Shown here: positions 1 to 9,109 of the stretch, piece by piece | How the letters are laid out: each line of letters opens with the position of its first letter | Numbering within the stretch: the stretch's first letter is position 1 | From: Sphingobacteriales bacterium | GTDB lineage: Bacteria > Bacteroidota > Bacteroidia > Chitinophagales > Chitinophagaceae | Length of the DNA stretch: 57,106 nucleotides | NCBI GenBank assembly: GCA_016185185.1 | Contig: JACPOD010000094.1 | Location: forward strand, 1 to 57,106 | Reading direction: 5' to 3' | Program-made: the position numbers and the translations under genes | The notes under the pieces: generated by a model | What the model saw: only the letters and a program-made list of their open reading frames with translations | Database searches by the model: none | Told to the model about the DNA's origin: nothing

Positions 1-45
1 TTACATATAAAATGTCACTCATAATCTCATTTCTTTATAGTAAAC

Positions 46-84
46 AGAAAAAAATAACAACGCCTCAGATGGGCTGAAGCGTTG
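46..84 (-). terminator. Rho-independent terminator after the hydroxyacid dehydrogenase
   Basis: Read on the minus strand, an imperfect hairpin (arms 79-84/58-63 and 74-77/65-68, one mismatch, loop 69-73) is followed by a T-rich run at 57-46. It lies just beyond the stop codon at 121 and would end the rsmA-dehydrogenase transcript. Confidence 0.65.
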
Positions 85-120
85 CATTGTTTATTCAGCA
101 AAAATATAAAAAGTCCTGAA

Positions 121-1047
121 TTATAAAAAACCCAGTTTTTGCAACAATACCCTGCTCATTTTGTAAAATGCCTCATAACTGTATCCGGCTATATGAGGTG
201 TTAATAAAACATTTGGTTGTGAAGCTAACCAACTTAACTGAGTTTTTTCTTCTTCGTTGTATATAAGCAAGTTTTCGTTTTCCAGAACATCCAGCGCCAC
301 CCCTGAAACCTTATTATTTTTTAATGCATTAATAACAGCATTTGTATCATGTACTTTTCCTCTGCAGGTATTGATAAACCAGGGTTTTTGTTCCATTGAA
401 TTAAAAAAATCATCATTTGCCATATGAAAGGTTTCAGCTGTCAATGGTACATGCAGGCTTATAACATCACAATATTTTAAAACCTGTTCCAGCGATGCTT
501 CTTTTATATTACCACCGGCGAATCCAAACTTATACTTATCACAAGCCAGAATAGTAACATCAAACCCCTGTAATTTTTTGGCAAAAGCTGATCCTGCATT
601 GCCAAAACCAATAATTCCAACTGTTTTACCATTTAACTCCCAACCGCGGTTTGCATCCCGTTTCCATACCGAGTTCGTAATTTCAAGATGACTCCCAATT
701 ATTTTATTCATTAAACCCAGCAACATAGCCAGCGCATGCTCTCCTACAGCATCCCGGTTTCCTTCGGGGCTGCTTTCTACTTTTATTCCTTTGCTTACAG
801 CATAATCAACATCTATTAATTCCAACCCGCTTCCCAACCTGCCAATCCATTTTAAATTAATCGCATTATCAATTATAGCTTTATCAATTTTTACTCTTGT
901 AGAAAGGATTAAACCTTCCGCTTCACCGATGATTGCTGTTAACTCTTCGTATGTTATCTCCGGTAAATACAAAGCATCATACCCTTTACGGGCAAGTTGC
1001 TCCTGCAGTATATCATGACATTTAGCAGTAATAATTACTTTTTCCAT
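121..1047 (-). CDS. D-isomer-specific 2-hydroxyacid dehydrogenase (SerA-like)
   Basis: A 308-residue NAD-dependent oxidoreductase of the D-2-hydroxyacid dehydrogenase family, which interconverts 2-hydroxy and 2-keto acids in the cytoplasm. The Rossmann glycine motif GFGNAG sits near residue 147. The family's catalytic Arg (TCRG), Glu (DVLENE) and His (PHIAG) are all present. The length suits a single-domain enzyme without the ACT regulatory domain of long SerA proteins, so phosphoglycerate, hydroxypyruvate or another acid could be the substrate. It starts with ATG 8 bp after the rsmA stop codon, so the two genes are probably co-transcribed. The family call is firm; the substrate is not known. 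Confidence 0.88.
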   Translation of the reverse strand: MEKVIITAKCHDILQEQLARKGYDALYLPEITYEELTAIIGEAEGLILSTRVKIDKAIIDNAINLKWIGRLGSGLELIDVDYAVSKGIKVESSPEGNRDAVGEHALAMLLGLMNKIIGSHLEITNSVWKRDANRGWELNGKTVGIIGFGNAGSAFAKKLQGFDVTILACDKYKFGFAGGNIKEASLEQVLKYCDVISLHVPLTAETFHMANDDFFNSMEQKPWFINTCRGKVHDTNAVINALKNNKVSGVALDVLENENLLIYNEEEKTQLSWLASQPNVLLTPHIAGYSYEAFYKMSRVLLQKLGFL

Positions 1048-1055
1048 TTAAAAAA

Positions 1056-1808
1056 CTAGTTCATTTTAAAAGTAAGTAAGGCAAAATCATTTACAGATAA
1101 TTGTTCTGCTCTTTTATTAAAAATATCCTCCTCTAAAACTTCAGGCGTAAACAACCCTCTAACAGCATTTCGAAGTGTTTTTCTTCTTTGATTAAAAGCT
1201 GTTTTTACCAATAAAAAAAATGCCTTCTCGCTTTTCATACCAGGTTTTTGGGGCAATGGCAATAACCTGATCACCCCACTCTTTACTTTTGGAGGCGGAT
1301 TAAAACTGTTTTCATGCACATCAAAGAGATATTCTACCTTAAAAAAAGCCTGTACCAGCACACTTAAAACACCATATGTTTTATTGCCTTCCTTCGATGC
1401 TATCCGTTGTGCAACTTCTTTTTGAAACATCCCTGCCACACATTCTACATCATCCTTCCATTCCAAAACTTTAAAAAGAATTTGCGTAGAAATATTGTAG
1501 GGGAAATTTCCAACTATTGTAAATTTTTCTTCAAAAGGCTGCGTCGTATCTAAAAAACTTTCATGAATGATTTTATCTTTTATCTGGGGATACGTCTTTT
1601 CCAGGAATTCCACTTTTTCTTTATCAATTTCTACTGCTTTAAAATTAATATCCGGAATTTGAAGTAAATATTTAGTGAGTGCCCCACCACCGGGACCAAC
1701 TTCAGCCAAATTTTTTAATGGATAAACCATTAAAGCCTCCACTATCTTGCGGCAAATGTTTTCGTCTTTTAAAAAATGCTGACCCAGCGATTTCTTCAAT
1801 GTATACAT
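1056..1808 (-). CDS. rsmA: 16S rRNA (adenine(1518)-N(6)/adenine(1519)-N(6))-dimethyltransferase
   Basis: RsmA (KsgA) dimethylates two adjacent adenines in the 3' hairpin of 16S rRNA with S-adenosylmethionine during late assembly of the small ribosomal subunit. The 250 residues open with the family signature GQHFLKD. SAM motif I (EVGPGGGALT) follows near residue 37, and the catalytic NFPYNIS motif lies near residue 101. The C-terminal part has the RRKTLRNA block typical of the family. The ATG start is 80 bp past the stop of the next upstream gene, and a terminator fills that gap, so rsmA has its own promoter. It shares a transcript with the downstream dehydrogenase. Confidence 0.97.
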   Translation of the reverse strand: MYTLKKSLGQHFLKDENICRKIVEALMVYPLKNLAEVGPGGGALTKYLLQIPDINFKAVEIDKEKVEFLEKTYPQIKDKIIHESFLDTTQPFEEKFTIVGNFPYNISTQILFKVLEWKDDVECVAGMFQKEVAQRIASKEGNKTYGVLSVLVQAFFKVEYLFDVHENSFNPPPKVKSGVIRLLPLPQKPGMKSEKAFFLLVKTAFNQRRKTLRNAVRGLFTPEVLEEDIFNKRAEQLSVNDFALLTFKMN

Positions 1809-1835
1809 TCAGCAAAAGTAGTTGTAAAAAACAGC

Positions 1836-1864
1836 AAAAAAAATCCTCCCGATGATTCGGGAGG
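1836..1864 (-). terminator. Rho-independent terminator after the T9SS protein gene
   Basis: On the minus strand a perfect 8-bp GC-rich stem (1864-1857 with 1852-1845, loop of 4) is followed by eight T residues (1843-1836). It separates the secreted-protein gene ending at 1889 from rsmA. Confidence 0.9.
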
Positions 1865-1888
1865 AGGGTAACCTTTATGAAACTATCC

Positions 1889-3844
1889 TTATTTATTAAC
1901 CATAATCTTTTCGGTATATGTTTTATCTCCGGCACTTATTATTACATAATATAATCCACGTTCCCATCCCTGGAAGCCGCTTACCGTTAAAGTATTGAGT
2001 CCTTTTTGAACAGCGGATGAAACTACTTTCATTAATTTTCCTTCTCCGGAATAAAACTTAAGCTCCACTGTACCTGCTGTAGTTGCATCAATATTTACCA
2101 GCATTGAACTTACAACAGGGTTAGGGATTAATATAATTTTGGTACTGATCATATTCCCAAGTGAAATCTTAACTACCTGGCTATATTTTCCTTCGGCTTT
2201 ATTTCCCACAGCTTTTACCCGGTAATAAACCGCAGATGCATTTACACCAGCCAGATTATCAAAATCAGAATAATTAATTTTTTGATTTAAAATATCTCCT
2301 GCATCAATGTAATTAATGGTGTTAAAATTTATACCATCCGTACTTCGCTGCAGTTCAAAATAATTTACGGGTTGCCTGCATAAAGTTTCCCAATCGAGTT
2401 TTACCATTCCTTTTTGGAGGGATGCGTTAAAGCCAAGCAAATCACAGGGAAGTGTTGTGCAAACAGGATCAACCGTAACTATGACTGAATCTATAGCATA
2501 TGCAGGGCATACCGCCATTAATTGTTGTGTTACCACATAGGTTCCGGTTGTATCGGCTGTAATAGTAGTTCCGCTTGTTGAACCTACTATATTGCCCCCA
2601 TTAGTGGTCCAGTTATAGGTTGATGTTGAAATTGGATTCGTTACAAAAATATCTGTTACACCAATTGAGCCGCAGAATTTAGGAACAGTTGCCTGTACTT
2701 TGGCCTTAGGTGCCTGAAAGAAATAGAAAGGCGAAACAAAATCTTTTAATTCAGAAGTAAAAGATGTGGAAGACCTTGTTTTTACAAATACTTTTTTAAA
2801 GGGTAACCCGCAAATATTACCACCAAGGGTAGCCATCAATGGGTCTAACCCAATTTTTGTAAGATTAACTGAAAATTCCATGAACTGACTGGTTGTATAG
2901 TTGGTAACAACACTATTATTTTCCCTTATCAGAGAGAAAGAACCAGCCCACGTGTTATTGGCGCATTCGGTACCGGTATAAAAGGTACCACCGTTCTTGG
3001 GGCCTATACTCGCATACCCATATTGTGCACCAGCCGAGGCACCATCAAATAAACCTGTCCATGAAAAGTTAACAGGGGTAATTAATAAATTAGCTTTATC
3101 TGTCCATATCCTTGCTTCTATTGCAGTAAGTGTTGAACTGCCATATTCTGCAGTGAATATAATATCGCCAATTTGTGTAACATTACCGGCAGCATCAAAT
3201 TTCCAGGTAGTATGGCCTGCATCCGGGCCATAACCGGAGAATGTTAACGTAGAGCGGTTATAACTAAAATCTGTTTGATACAATTCAAAATCAAAATAAC
3301 GATCACCATTGGTATTTTCAATAGAAAGACCACCAAACATCCACAAAGAATCTGTTGTATTAGGACCGGTCCTACGGATATGCATCATCATATCGAGGAT
3401 GTCGTTTTTATCAACAATATTTTGGACAGAAGAAGTGCTCCAGTTTTGAGGACTCATACCATTTTTGCTGGATCCACTTGCATAGTTCGTAGAGTCAAAT
3501 CCATGATAATCCCTGTAAAAAAAAGCATCGTATAATAGACGGTTGTTGATAACAGAAAACTGCGGGTATTTCATTCCGGCAGAAAAAGGTACCAGCCGGT
3601 AAGGAGCATCTATTGCATACCTGGCAACACGAACTGCTGCTCCTGTTGTATCAATCATAAATGCACCTGTTCCACCTGTTCCGTTATTAAACCAGTCATC
3701 GTTTCCGGCCTGGATGGCGCCATTAAAATAATTTGCTCTCAAATCAGCATCTACACCAAAATTGGCTTTCACTGTAGGTGTAGTTATCTGGGCATTAATT
3801 ATGGCCGGAATTAAAACATAAAGAATAAGTATAATTCTTTTCAT
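1889..3844 (-). CDS. Secreted protein with PKD-like domain and T9SS type A sorting tail
   Basis: A 651-residue exported protein of unknown function. An N-terminal signal peptide (residues 1-19, ending INAQ) sends it through Sec. The first ~370 residues look like a beta-rich passenger with no family I recognise. A PKD/Ig-like segment follows (about 385-460), then a fibronectin-like block (LDWETLCRQ...FELQRSTDG) often found before T9SS tails. The last ~75 residues match a Por secretion-system tail: they begin ILIPNPV, contain GLYYVII and end KIMVNK. The protein would be carried across the outer membrane and released or anchored. It has its own terminator. What the passenger binds or does cannot be told from the sequence. 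Confidence 0.82.
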   Translation of the reverse strand: MKRIILILYVLIPAIINAQITTPTVKANFGVDADLRANYFNGAIQAGNDDWFNNGTGGTGAFMIDTTGAAVRVARYAIDAPYRLVPFSAGMKYPQFSVINNRLLYDAFFYRDYHGFDSTNYASGSSKNGMSPQNWSTSSVQNIVDKNDILDMMMHIRRTGPNTTDSLWMFGGLSIENTNGDRYFDFELYQTDFSYNRSTLTFSGYGPDAGHTTWKFDAAGNVTQIGDIIFTAEYGSSTLTAIEARIWTDKANLLITPVNFSWTGLFDGASAGAQYGYASIGPKNGGTFYTGTECANNTWAGSFSLIRENNSVVTNYTTSQFMEFSVNLTKIGLDPLMATLGGNICGLPFKKVFVKTRSSTSFTSELKDFVSPFYFFQAPKAKVQATVPKFCGSIGVTDIFVTNPISTSTYNWTTNGGNIVGSTSGTTITADTTGTYVVTQQLMAVCPAYAIDSVIVTVDPVCTTLPCDLLGFNASLQKGMVKLDWETLCRQPVNYFELQRSTDGINFNTINYIDAGDILNQKINYSDFDNLAGVNASAVYYRVKAVGNKAEGKYSQVVKISLGNMISTKIILIPNPVVSSMLVNIDATTAGTVELKFYSGEGKLMKVVSSAVQKGLNTLTVSGFQGWERGLYYVIISAGDKTYTEKIMVNK

Positions 3845-3900
3845 AGGGATACGATTTAAAATTCACAATACTAACGCACTCAGGGGTATGGATCAGGAAA

Positions 3901-3927
3901 ACAAACAGCAGCAGTTGCCCACTGCTG
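3901..3927 (-). terminator. Possible terminator after the small secreted protein
   Basis: A 7-bp perfect stem (3909-3915 with 3921-3927) with a 5-nt loop lies 15 bp past the stop codon at 3942. The following minus-strand run is only moderately T-rich, so termination may be weak. Confidence 0.45.
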
Positions 3928-3941
3928 TTTTATAAATAATC

Positions 3942-4358
3942 TTATTTTTTATTTATACGCACAGACGTTATCTGTGAGCAAACAGAACTTCCATCAGAAA
4001 GAACTGCTACTATTTTATAATGAATTGTTCCGGGAAATACATTGTTGTCGTCCAACTTGTATGAACGGGAATTATCTGCATTTACGGTGCCGGCATCTTC
4101 CCATACAGCATAGGGGTCATATGGATCAAAGTCGTAGGAACGGGATACTAAGAATTTTACAGCGCCTGCACCATCCATACCCCAGGTAAGAGAAGTGCCA
4201 TTTCCTTTACGGTGCCCACGTAAAAAAGCAAAATTGCATTGCATGGCTGCCGGCTTAATTACGATGAGGGAAGGTGATTTTTGAGTTGTATTGCCTGAGG
4301 CATTACTTACTGAATACAACATTAAAGAACCAATTGCGGTAAATAATATTCTTTTCAT
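3942..4358 (-). CDS. Small secreted protein, fibronectin III-like
   Basis: A 138-residue protein with a signal peptide (MKRILFTAIGSLMLYSVSNA). The mature part is a single beta-rich module. Its pattern (SLTWGMDG, FLVSRSYDF, HYKIVAVLSDGS, then a terminal SVRINKK strand) resembles a fibronectin type III fold, but no catalytic motif is visible and there is no T9SS tail. It lies 97 bp upstream of the larger T9SS protein on the same strand and is divergent from pdxA. It may be an adhesin-like or structural exported protein. Function unknown. Confidence 0.7.
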   Translation of the reverse strand: MKRILFTAIGSLMLYSVSNASGNTTQKSPSLIVIKPAAMQCNFAFLRGHRKGNGTSLTWGMDGAGAVKFLVSRSYDFDPYDPYAVWEDAGTVNADNSRSYKLDDNNVFPGTIHYKIVAVLSDGSSVCSQITSVRINKK

Positions 4359-4516
4359 AGGGATTATAATTTGATATAAAGGTATGATGCTGTGTATATC
4401 AAATCAAGAGAAAGAATACATGATTTTAGATAGACATATTACTGGGCTGAACCGTAATTTCCGCAAGGCAGGTAAAGAAGTTTTATATCCGTATTTTCGC
4501 TTTTAAATTCTTAAAT

Positions 4517-5614
4517 ATGTCTGAAATTCAGAAACCGGTAATTGGGTTTAGCTGTGGGGATTTAAATGGTATTGGAATTGAGTTAATTATTAAGGTGTTG
4601 GCAGATGCAAGGATATTGGATATCTGCACTCCGGTTGTTTTTGGGTCTAATAAAGTCATCAATTTTTATAAAAAATCTTTGCCTGAAATTAATGTGAATT
4701 ACCAGGCTGTAAAAGATTTTCGGTTTAACCCTAAAATGGTAAATGTGTTTACCTGCTGGGAAGAAGACGTAAACATTACGCCCGGCACTTTAAATGAAAC
4801 AGGTGGTAAATATGCTGTTAAATCTTTAATGGCTGCAGTACAGGCGTTAAAAGATAAAAATATAGATGGATTGGTTACAGCACCCATACACAAAAAAAAT
4901 GTACAAAACACTGAGTTTACTTATACAGGTCATACTCCGTATTTAAAAGCAGCTTTCGGCGTAAAAGATGTAGTGATGATTTTAACTGCTGAGAATTTAA
5001 AAGTAGCCTTATTGTCTGAACATGTACCGGTAAGTGATATTGCCAAATCTGTTACAAGGGAAAATATTTTAACCAAGCTGGATATATTAAATCAATCGCT
5101 GAAGAAAGATTTCGGAATCAATAAACCCCGAATAGCTGTATTAGGATTAAATCCGCATGCTGGTGATGAAGGCTTGGTGGGAACTGAAGAAGATACCATT
5201 ATTAAACCTTCAATAAAAGAAGCAAAACAAAAAGACATTATGGTATTTGGCCCATATAGCGCCGATGCTTTTTTTGCAAGAGGGCAGCATGAAAAATTTG
5301 ATGCTGTTTTAGCAATGTATCACGACCAGGGACTGATCCCCTTCAAATCATTGGCAATTGGTGAAGGCGTAAATTACACGGCAGGTATTCCGGCTGTTCG
5401 TACTTCACCCGACCATGGCACTGCCTTTGATATTGCCGGAAAAAATAAAGCAAACGAATCTTCCATGCGGGAAGCTTTATACACTGCCATTGATATTTTA
5501 AGAACAAAATTTGATTATACTGACAGCCGGAAAAATCCTTTACGTAAAATGAGTCATGTAGTTTTGCGTGGAGCAGAAGATGAGAAAATTGAACAACAGC
5601 AGGAGCAACCTTAA
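4517..5614 (+). CDS. pdxA: 4-hydroxythreonine-4-phosphate dehydrogenase
   Basis: PdxA oxidises 4-phosphohydroxy-L-threonine with NAD in the DXP-dependent route to pyridoxal 5'-phosphate. The product decarboxylates and is condensed with deoxyxylulose phosphate by PdxJ. The 365-residue protein has the opening GDLNGIGIE motif, the TGHTPYL block, the metal-binding MYHDQGLIPFK motif and the conserved RTSPDHGTAFDIAG stretch near the C-terminus. All are standard for the family, and the length is normal. The gene stands alone on the plus strand between a divergent secreted-protein gene and a convergent LolA-like gene whose stop is only 3 bp away. Confidence 0.97.
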   Translation: MSEIQKPVIGFSCGDLNGIGIELIIKVLADARILDICTPVVFGSNKVINFYKKSLPEINVNYQAVKDFRFNPKMVNVFTCWEEDVNITPGTLNETGGKYAVKSLMAAVQALKDKNIDGLVTAPIHKKNVQNTEFTYTGHTPYLKAAFGVKDVVMILTAENLKVALLSEHVPVSDIAKSVTRENILTKLDILNQSLKKDFGINKPRIAVLGLNPHAGDEGLVGTEEDTIIKPSIKEAKQKDIMVFGPYSADAFFARGQHEKFDAVLAMYHDQGLIPFKSLAIGEGVNYTAGIPAVRTSPDHGTAFDIAGKNKANESSMREALYTAIDILRTKFDYTDSRKNPLRKMSHVVLRGAEDEKIEQQQEQP

Positions 5615-5617
5615 TTA

Positions 5618-6301
5618 TTATTTAAATATACTTTCATCAATTCCTTTATTGATAATATAGGAAGAATAACTCAATTCCACTTTTCCTTTTTTGGGTTTCC
5701 CGTTTGTTTCCTTTTTTTCAGAACCATCATCGTAATCAAATGTTACTCCTTTGGGCAATTTATATTCTTTGGTATTAAAACTGAATATCACCTTATCCGG
5801 TAAAGCATAATCGGCATACTTGTTATAGGACATTTCCAACTCATATGTACCGTTATCTCTGGTTGTGGTTTTTGATTTCAGCACCAGCAATCTTACAGGA
5901 TCAATAAATAATGTAGAAAGTACCACCTCATTATTATCATCAACAGGTAACAGTTTAATTACCCGTACTTCAGTTTTCCCTATGGCAGCAGTACCTGCAT
6001 CTATAGCTGTGTATCCGTCTGCAGTAAGTACATTATTTAAACTGATACTGATACTTCCTTTAGGAACAAGTGAGATACCACTTTCATTTTTAATTTTAAG
6101 GCGATTTGGTTTTTTAAAATACACCTTAATACTGGCCACGGGAACCTTCATAAAAATTACATTGGTCCTCATTTTACCGGAAGCAACATAATCATTTACT
6201 TTTTCCAGTTTCCCCCTCACTTTTTTGAGTAAGTCATTTGCTTCCTGTCCTTTAACAAAAGAGGTAAAAATTAGCAGGAATAATGTCAATCTGATCTTCA
6301 T
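5618..6301 (-). CDS. LolA-like outer-membrane lipoprotein-sorting protein
   Basis: A 227-residue periplasmic protein with a signal peptide (ends SFVKGQ). The mature protein has the early LLKKVRGKLEKVNDYVASGKM helix-strand pattern, broken here by length rules of this report into recognisable parts (LLKKVRGK, VNDYVASGKM), and the VYFKKPNRLKI strand typical of the LolA/LolB-like half-barrel that carries lipoproteins or lipids between membranes. It is the last gene of a minus-strand operon, 11 bp after the ABC-2 permease, so it may work with that exporter in moving a lipid-like substrate. The fold assignment is good; its cargo is inferred only from context. Confidence 0.72.
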   Translation of the reverse strand: MKIRLTLFLLIFTSFVKGQEANDLLKKVRGKLEKVNDYVASGKMRTNVIFMKVPVASIKVYFKKPNRLKIKNESGISLVPKGSISISLNNVLTADGYTAIDAGTAAIGKTEVRVIKLLPVDDNNEVVLSTLFIDPVRLLVLKSKTTTRDNGTYELEMSYNKYADYALPDKVIFSFNTKEYKLPKGVTFDYDDGSEKKETNGKPKKGKVELSYSSYIINKGIDESIFK

Positions 6302-6312
6302 CGTCTTTAAAT

Positions 6313-7194
6313 TTAACTAAGTATATCTTTTTTATTAAAGGATAAAACTGCAAGACCCGTAAATAAAATTATATACCCTAAAAGGATGGAGAAACTCCTG
6401 GTAATAGCAGGTAAATTTTCAACAGATCCTCTGATCGTTTCTCCATCCTCAGTTGATTTAACATAAAAAAAACCTTTCCATGCCACCATATGTGATGTAA
6501 ACAGCCATGGCTTTACTGTTTTATCATATAAAGGGATATTCATTTCCGATAAAATCGTAAGCACAATTACAATACTGATGGTTGCAACAATTGGTCCAAC
6601 AGAATTTTCTGCAAACACAGATAAGAGTAAGGATAAAGCTGCTACTGTACTCATAGCCACTGTTGCATAAGCAAAGGCCATGAAATATCTCCACAACACA
6701 TCATTTACCTGCATTTGATGAAAACTGTCGTTGCGCAGCACTACCATGTCATTTGTTCCAAATATCATAATACTTACAAATAAAGCCAGTACAGCCATCC
6801 AAAGAAGCAACAGAATAATATATAAAACAGATGCTGTAAATTTTACCAGTATTAATTGTGTGCGGCTAATGGGTTTACTTACAAGTAATCTTAGTGTGCC
6901 CATATTGGCTTCTCCGGCTACAGCATCAGCAGCAATTAACGCAACCAATAAGGGCACGTGAATAAGAAGTGTATTTAAAATTATAAAACAAACAAGGTAC
7001 CCGTTAAGCACCTTTTCATTTTGAAATTCAAATGTATCTGACAACCCACTCATCATAAAACCGATATAAGATTGTCCATCGTACCTGAGTGCGATTTGAA
7101 CAACGGATACAATGGCCAGTACGGCCGCAAATGAAATATAGGTGCGGGGCCGTTTGTATATCTTGAACAATTCAATTTGCAAAAGTTTCCACAT
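6313..7194 (-). CDS. ABC-2 type transporter permease subunit
   Basis: A 293-residue inner-membrane protein with about six transmembrane segments. It opens with the cytoplasmic MWKLLQIELFKIYKRPRTY lead common in ABC-2 permeases, and the GEANMGTLRLLVSKPISR loop region is characteristic of the NatB/bacitracin-export group (parts GTLRLLVSKP, SRTQLILVK). It pairs with the ATPase encoded just upstream: the two genes overlap by 23 bp, so translation is coupled. The substrate is unknown. The neighbouring winged-helix regulator and three small membrane proteins suggest envelope-stress or drug/peptide export. Confidence 0.88.
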   Translation of the reverse strand: MWKLLQIELFKIYKRPRTYISFAAVLAIVSVVQIALRYDGQSYIGFMMSGLSDTFEFQNEKVLNGYLVCFIILNTLLIHVPLLVALIAADAVAGEANMGTLRLLVSKPISRTQLILVKFTASVLYIILLLLWMAVLALFVSIMIFGTNDMVVLRNDSFHQMQVNDVLWRYFMAFAYATVAMSTVAALSLLLSVFAENSVGPIVATISIVIVLTILSEMNIPLYDKTVKPWLFTSHMVAWKGFFYVKSTEDGETIRGSVENLPAITRSFSILLGYIILFTGLAVLSFNKKDILS

Positions 7195-8107
7195 GGCGGT
7201 TTTGGGTTGTAATACTCAGGAAATAATCTTCTAACGAATGCCGGGGACTGAGCGAATAAATTTCTGCTCCCATTTCTGATAATGTTTTGAACAGGGAAGG
7301 GATATTGCTTTTATGTAACTTCATCAATATCATTTCACCTTCTGTTAGATACAAACTATCCTTCCAGCCTGTTTGTTTTAATTTCTCCCACACTTCTTTT
7401 GGATTAGCGACCGATAATTCTATAATTGTATTAGCCGGGTCAAATAATTCTGCCGCTGTCCCTTCTTTAATTTTCTTTCCCTTATCAATTATTAAAACCC
7501 TGCTGGCGATCAGTTCAATTTCGTTAAGCAAATGCGACGACACCATTACTGTTTTACCCATCGATTTACTCAGCTGCAAAATTAAATTACGTATATCTGC
7601 AATGCCCTGCGGATCTAATCCGTTTACGGGTTCATCCAGGATAATAAGTTTAGGATTATGCACCAACGCCACAGCAATTCCAAGTCTTTGTTTCATCCCC
7701 TGCGAAAAAGTTTTTACTTTACTGTTAGCTCTTTCACTTAAACCAACCAATTCCAATTGCTCTTTTATTTTAGCAGCGGGAATTTTAACACCGCTTATTT
7801 TGGCAAACAAAGAAAGGTTCTCATATGCAGTAAGGTATTTATACAGATCAGGCTTTTCAATTACAGCTCCTACATTGCGCAATATTTCTTTACGGTGTGT
7901 ACGCAAATTCATTCCCATAACTTCAATCTCTCCTCCTGTTGGTTCAATTAAAGTGAGCAGCATGCGGATAGTAGTTGATTTGCCGGCACCATTTTGCCCG
8001 AGAAAACCATAAACATCTCCTTCTTTTACGGTAAAGGATAACTCATCCACCGCTTTGATATCACGAAATTGTTTGGAAAGTTTCGTTACTGAAATAATAT
8101 CGGGCAT
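7172..8107 (-). CDS. ABC transporter ATP-binding protein (ABC-2 exporter)
   Basis: A 311-residue ATPase subunit that powers the permease encoded directly downstream. The Walker A motif GQNGAGKST is near residue 38, the Q-loop region follows, the signature is FSQGMKQRL, Walker B is LIILDEPVNGLDP, and the H-loop is in SSHLLNE. The ~80-residue C-terminal extension after the nucleotide-binding domain is usual for bacitracin/Nat-type exporters. It begins 86 bp after the regulator gene and overlaps the permease gene by 23 bp. Confidence 0.93.
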   Translation of the reverse strand: MPDIISVTKLSKQFRDIKAVDELSFTVKEGDVYGFLGQNGAGKSTTIRMLLTLIEPTGGEIEVMGMNLRTHRKEILRNVGAVIEKPDLYKYLTAYENLSLFAKISGVKIPAAKIKEQLELVGLSERANSKVKTFSQGMKQRLGIAVALVHNPKLIILDEPVNGLDPQGIADIRNLILQLSKSMGKTVMVSSHLLNEIELIASRVLIIDKGKKIKEGTAAELFDPANTIIELSVANPKEVWEKLKQTGWKDSLYLTEGEMILMKLHKSNIPSLFKTLSEMGAEIYSLSPRHSLEDYFLSITTQNRHVETFAN

Positions 8108-8193
8108 AAAAAAAGAATGTAAACTTATTGCAGTAGCAGCAAGATTTGTAAAGTAACAAACTCCCCTGTTACTAAGTTCACAAAACGAAGAAA

Positions 8194-8481
8194 TTATTTT
8201 GGCAGATAAGACTGAAGTGCTTTCACGTAATTTTCAAAAGCTTTAATCCCTGCCGGGGTAATTTTACAGATGGTTTGCGGATAGTTGTCTTTAAATTGTT
8301 TGATAACATCAATATACCCCACTTCTTTAAGTTTGTTGATTTGCACACTTAAGTTGCCAGCAGTTGCATTGGTTTTTTCCTTAATAAAAGTAAACTCGGC
8401 CTCCTTCACTCCTATCAGCAGTGAAATCACAGCCAGTCTTAACTGCGAGTGTAATATGGGGTCGAGTTCTTTAAAATCCAT
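8194..8481 (-). CDS. Winged-helix transcriptional regulator (HTH_34/MarR-like)
   Basis: A 95-residue one-domain DNA-binding protein. It opens LDPILHSQLRLAVISLL and carries the recognition-helix region TNATAGNLSVQINKL followed by the wing region GYIDVIKQF. This matches the small winged-helix family that regulates adjacent ABC-2 exporters and DUF-type membrane proteins in Bacteroidota. It has no separate ligand domain. It sits 5 bp after the third membrane-protein gene and before the exporter, so it probably controls this operon. The signal it answers to is not visible. Confidence 0.85.
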   Translation of the reverse strand: MDFKELDPILHSQLRLAVISLLIGVKEAEFTFIKEKTNATAGNLSVQINKLKEVGYIDVIKQFKDNYPQTICKITPAGIKAFENYVKALQSYLPK

Positions 8482-8486
8482 TCTTA

Positions 8487-9107
8487 TTATTTCTTTTCCG
8501 CTGTTGTTTTATTAAACTGATAGTAGGCAATATGACCGGGAATTAAATATCCAAGCGCCACACAGGCTGCATGTACCAGTAATATTTCGGCTCCCAGTTT
8601 TTCCTTGTAATAAAAAATTATTATTGCCCCCAGCCAGTTAAATGCTGCGCCCCAGTAAAACCATTTAAACTGAAAAGCAGCTGCAAATATGAACATCCAG
8701 ATAGCATACAATACCAGCAGGTAACCAAAGTTTAGTCCGTTTCTATCCACACCTGTTGCATAGTTACCATAAGTAAAAATCATCAGGCTGATAAAGAAGG
8801 CAAGGGTGAGTTTGCCCAATAACTGGCTGGTGTATGTTTTAACCGGCGCATTATGTTTAATAATGGCCCGCCCCAAAAAAGTATAGAGCATTAAAGCAAT
8901 AGCCGCCATACCAAAGGCAGGCCATATATAACCACGGTAGGGCCACTTCGCTAATATGGCCATATAATAACCAACCGAAGTGCCAAACAATAACCAGCCC
9001 CAAAGAATCCATCCCAATCCATTATTCCTTTCAGCAGATTTTGCCTGCTTAATCATGGATTCAATCAAACTCAGGCTTTCCGTTGGTGAAAATCTTTTTT
9101 CTTCCAT
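8487..9107 (-). CDS. Six-span integral membrane protein, paralogue 1 of 3
   Basis: A 206-residue hydrophobic protein of unknown function with about six predicted transmembrane segments. Its N-terminal cytoplasmic segment (KRFSPTESLSLIESMI) is nearly the same as in the next two genes upstream, and the GLGWILWGWLLFG first helix is also shared. The three look like products of tandem duplication. It lies 5 bp before the winged-helix regulator. Conserved Trp-Gly positions in the first helix are the only clear motif. Confidence 0.75.
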   Translation of the reverse strand: MEEKRFSPTESLSLIESMIKQAKSAERNNGLGWILWGWLLFGTSVGYYMAILAKWPYRGYIWPAFGMAAIALMLYTFLGRAIIKHNAPVKTYTSQLLGKLTLAFFISLMIFTYGNYATGVDRNGLNFGYLLVLYAIWMFIFAAAFQFKWFYWGAAFNWLGAIIIFYYKEKLGAEILLVHAACVALGYLIPGHIAYYQFNKTTAEKK

Positions 9108-9109
9108 AA

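Noticed and set aside
7287-8012. 241-residue plus-strand open frame over the ABC ATPase gene
   Set aside because: It is the reverse complement of a gene with complete Walker motifs and shows no domain of its own.
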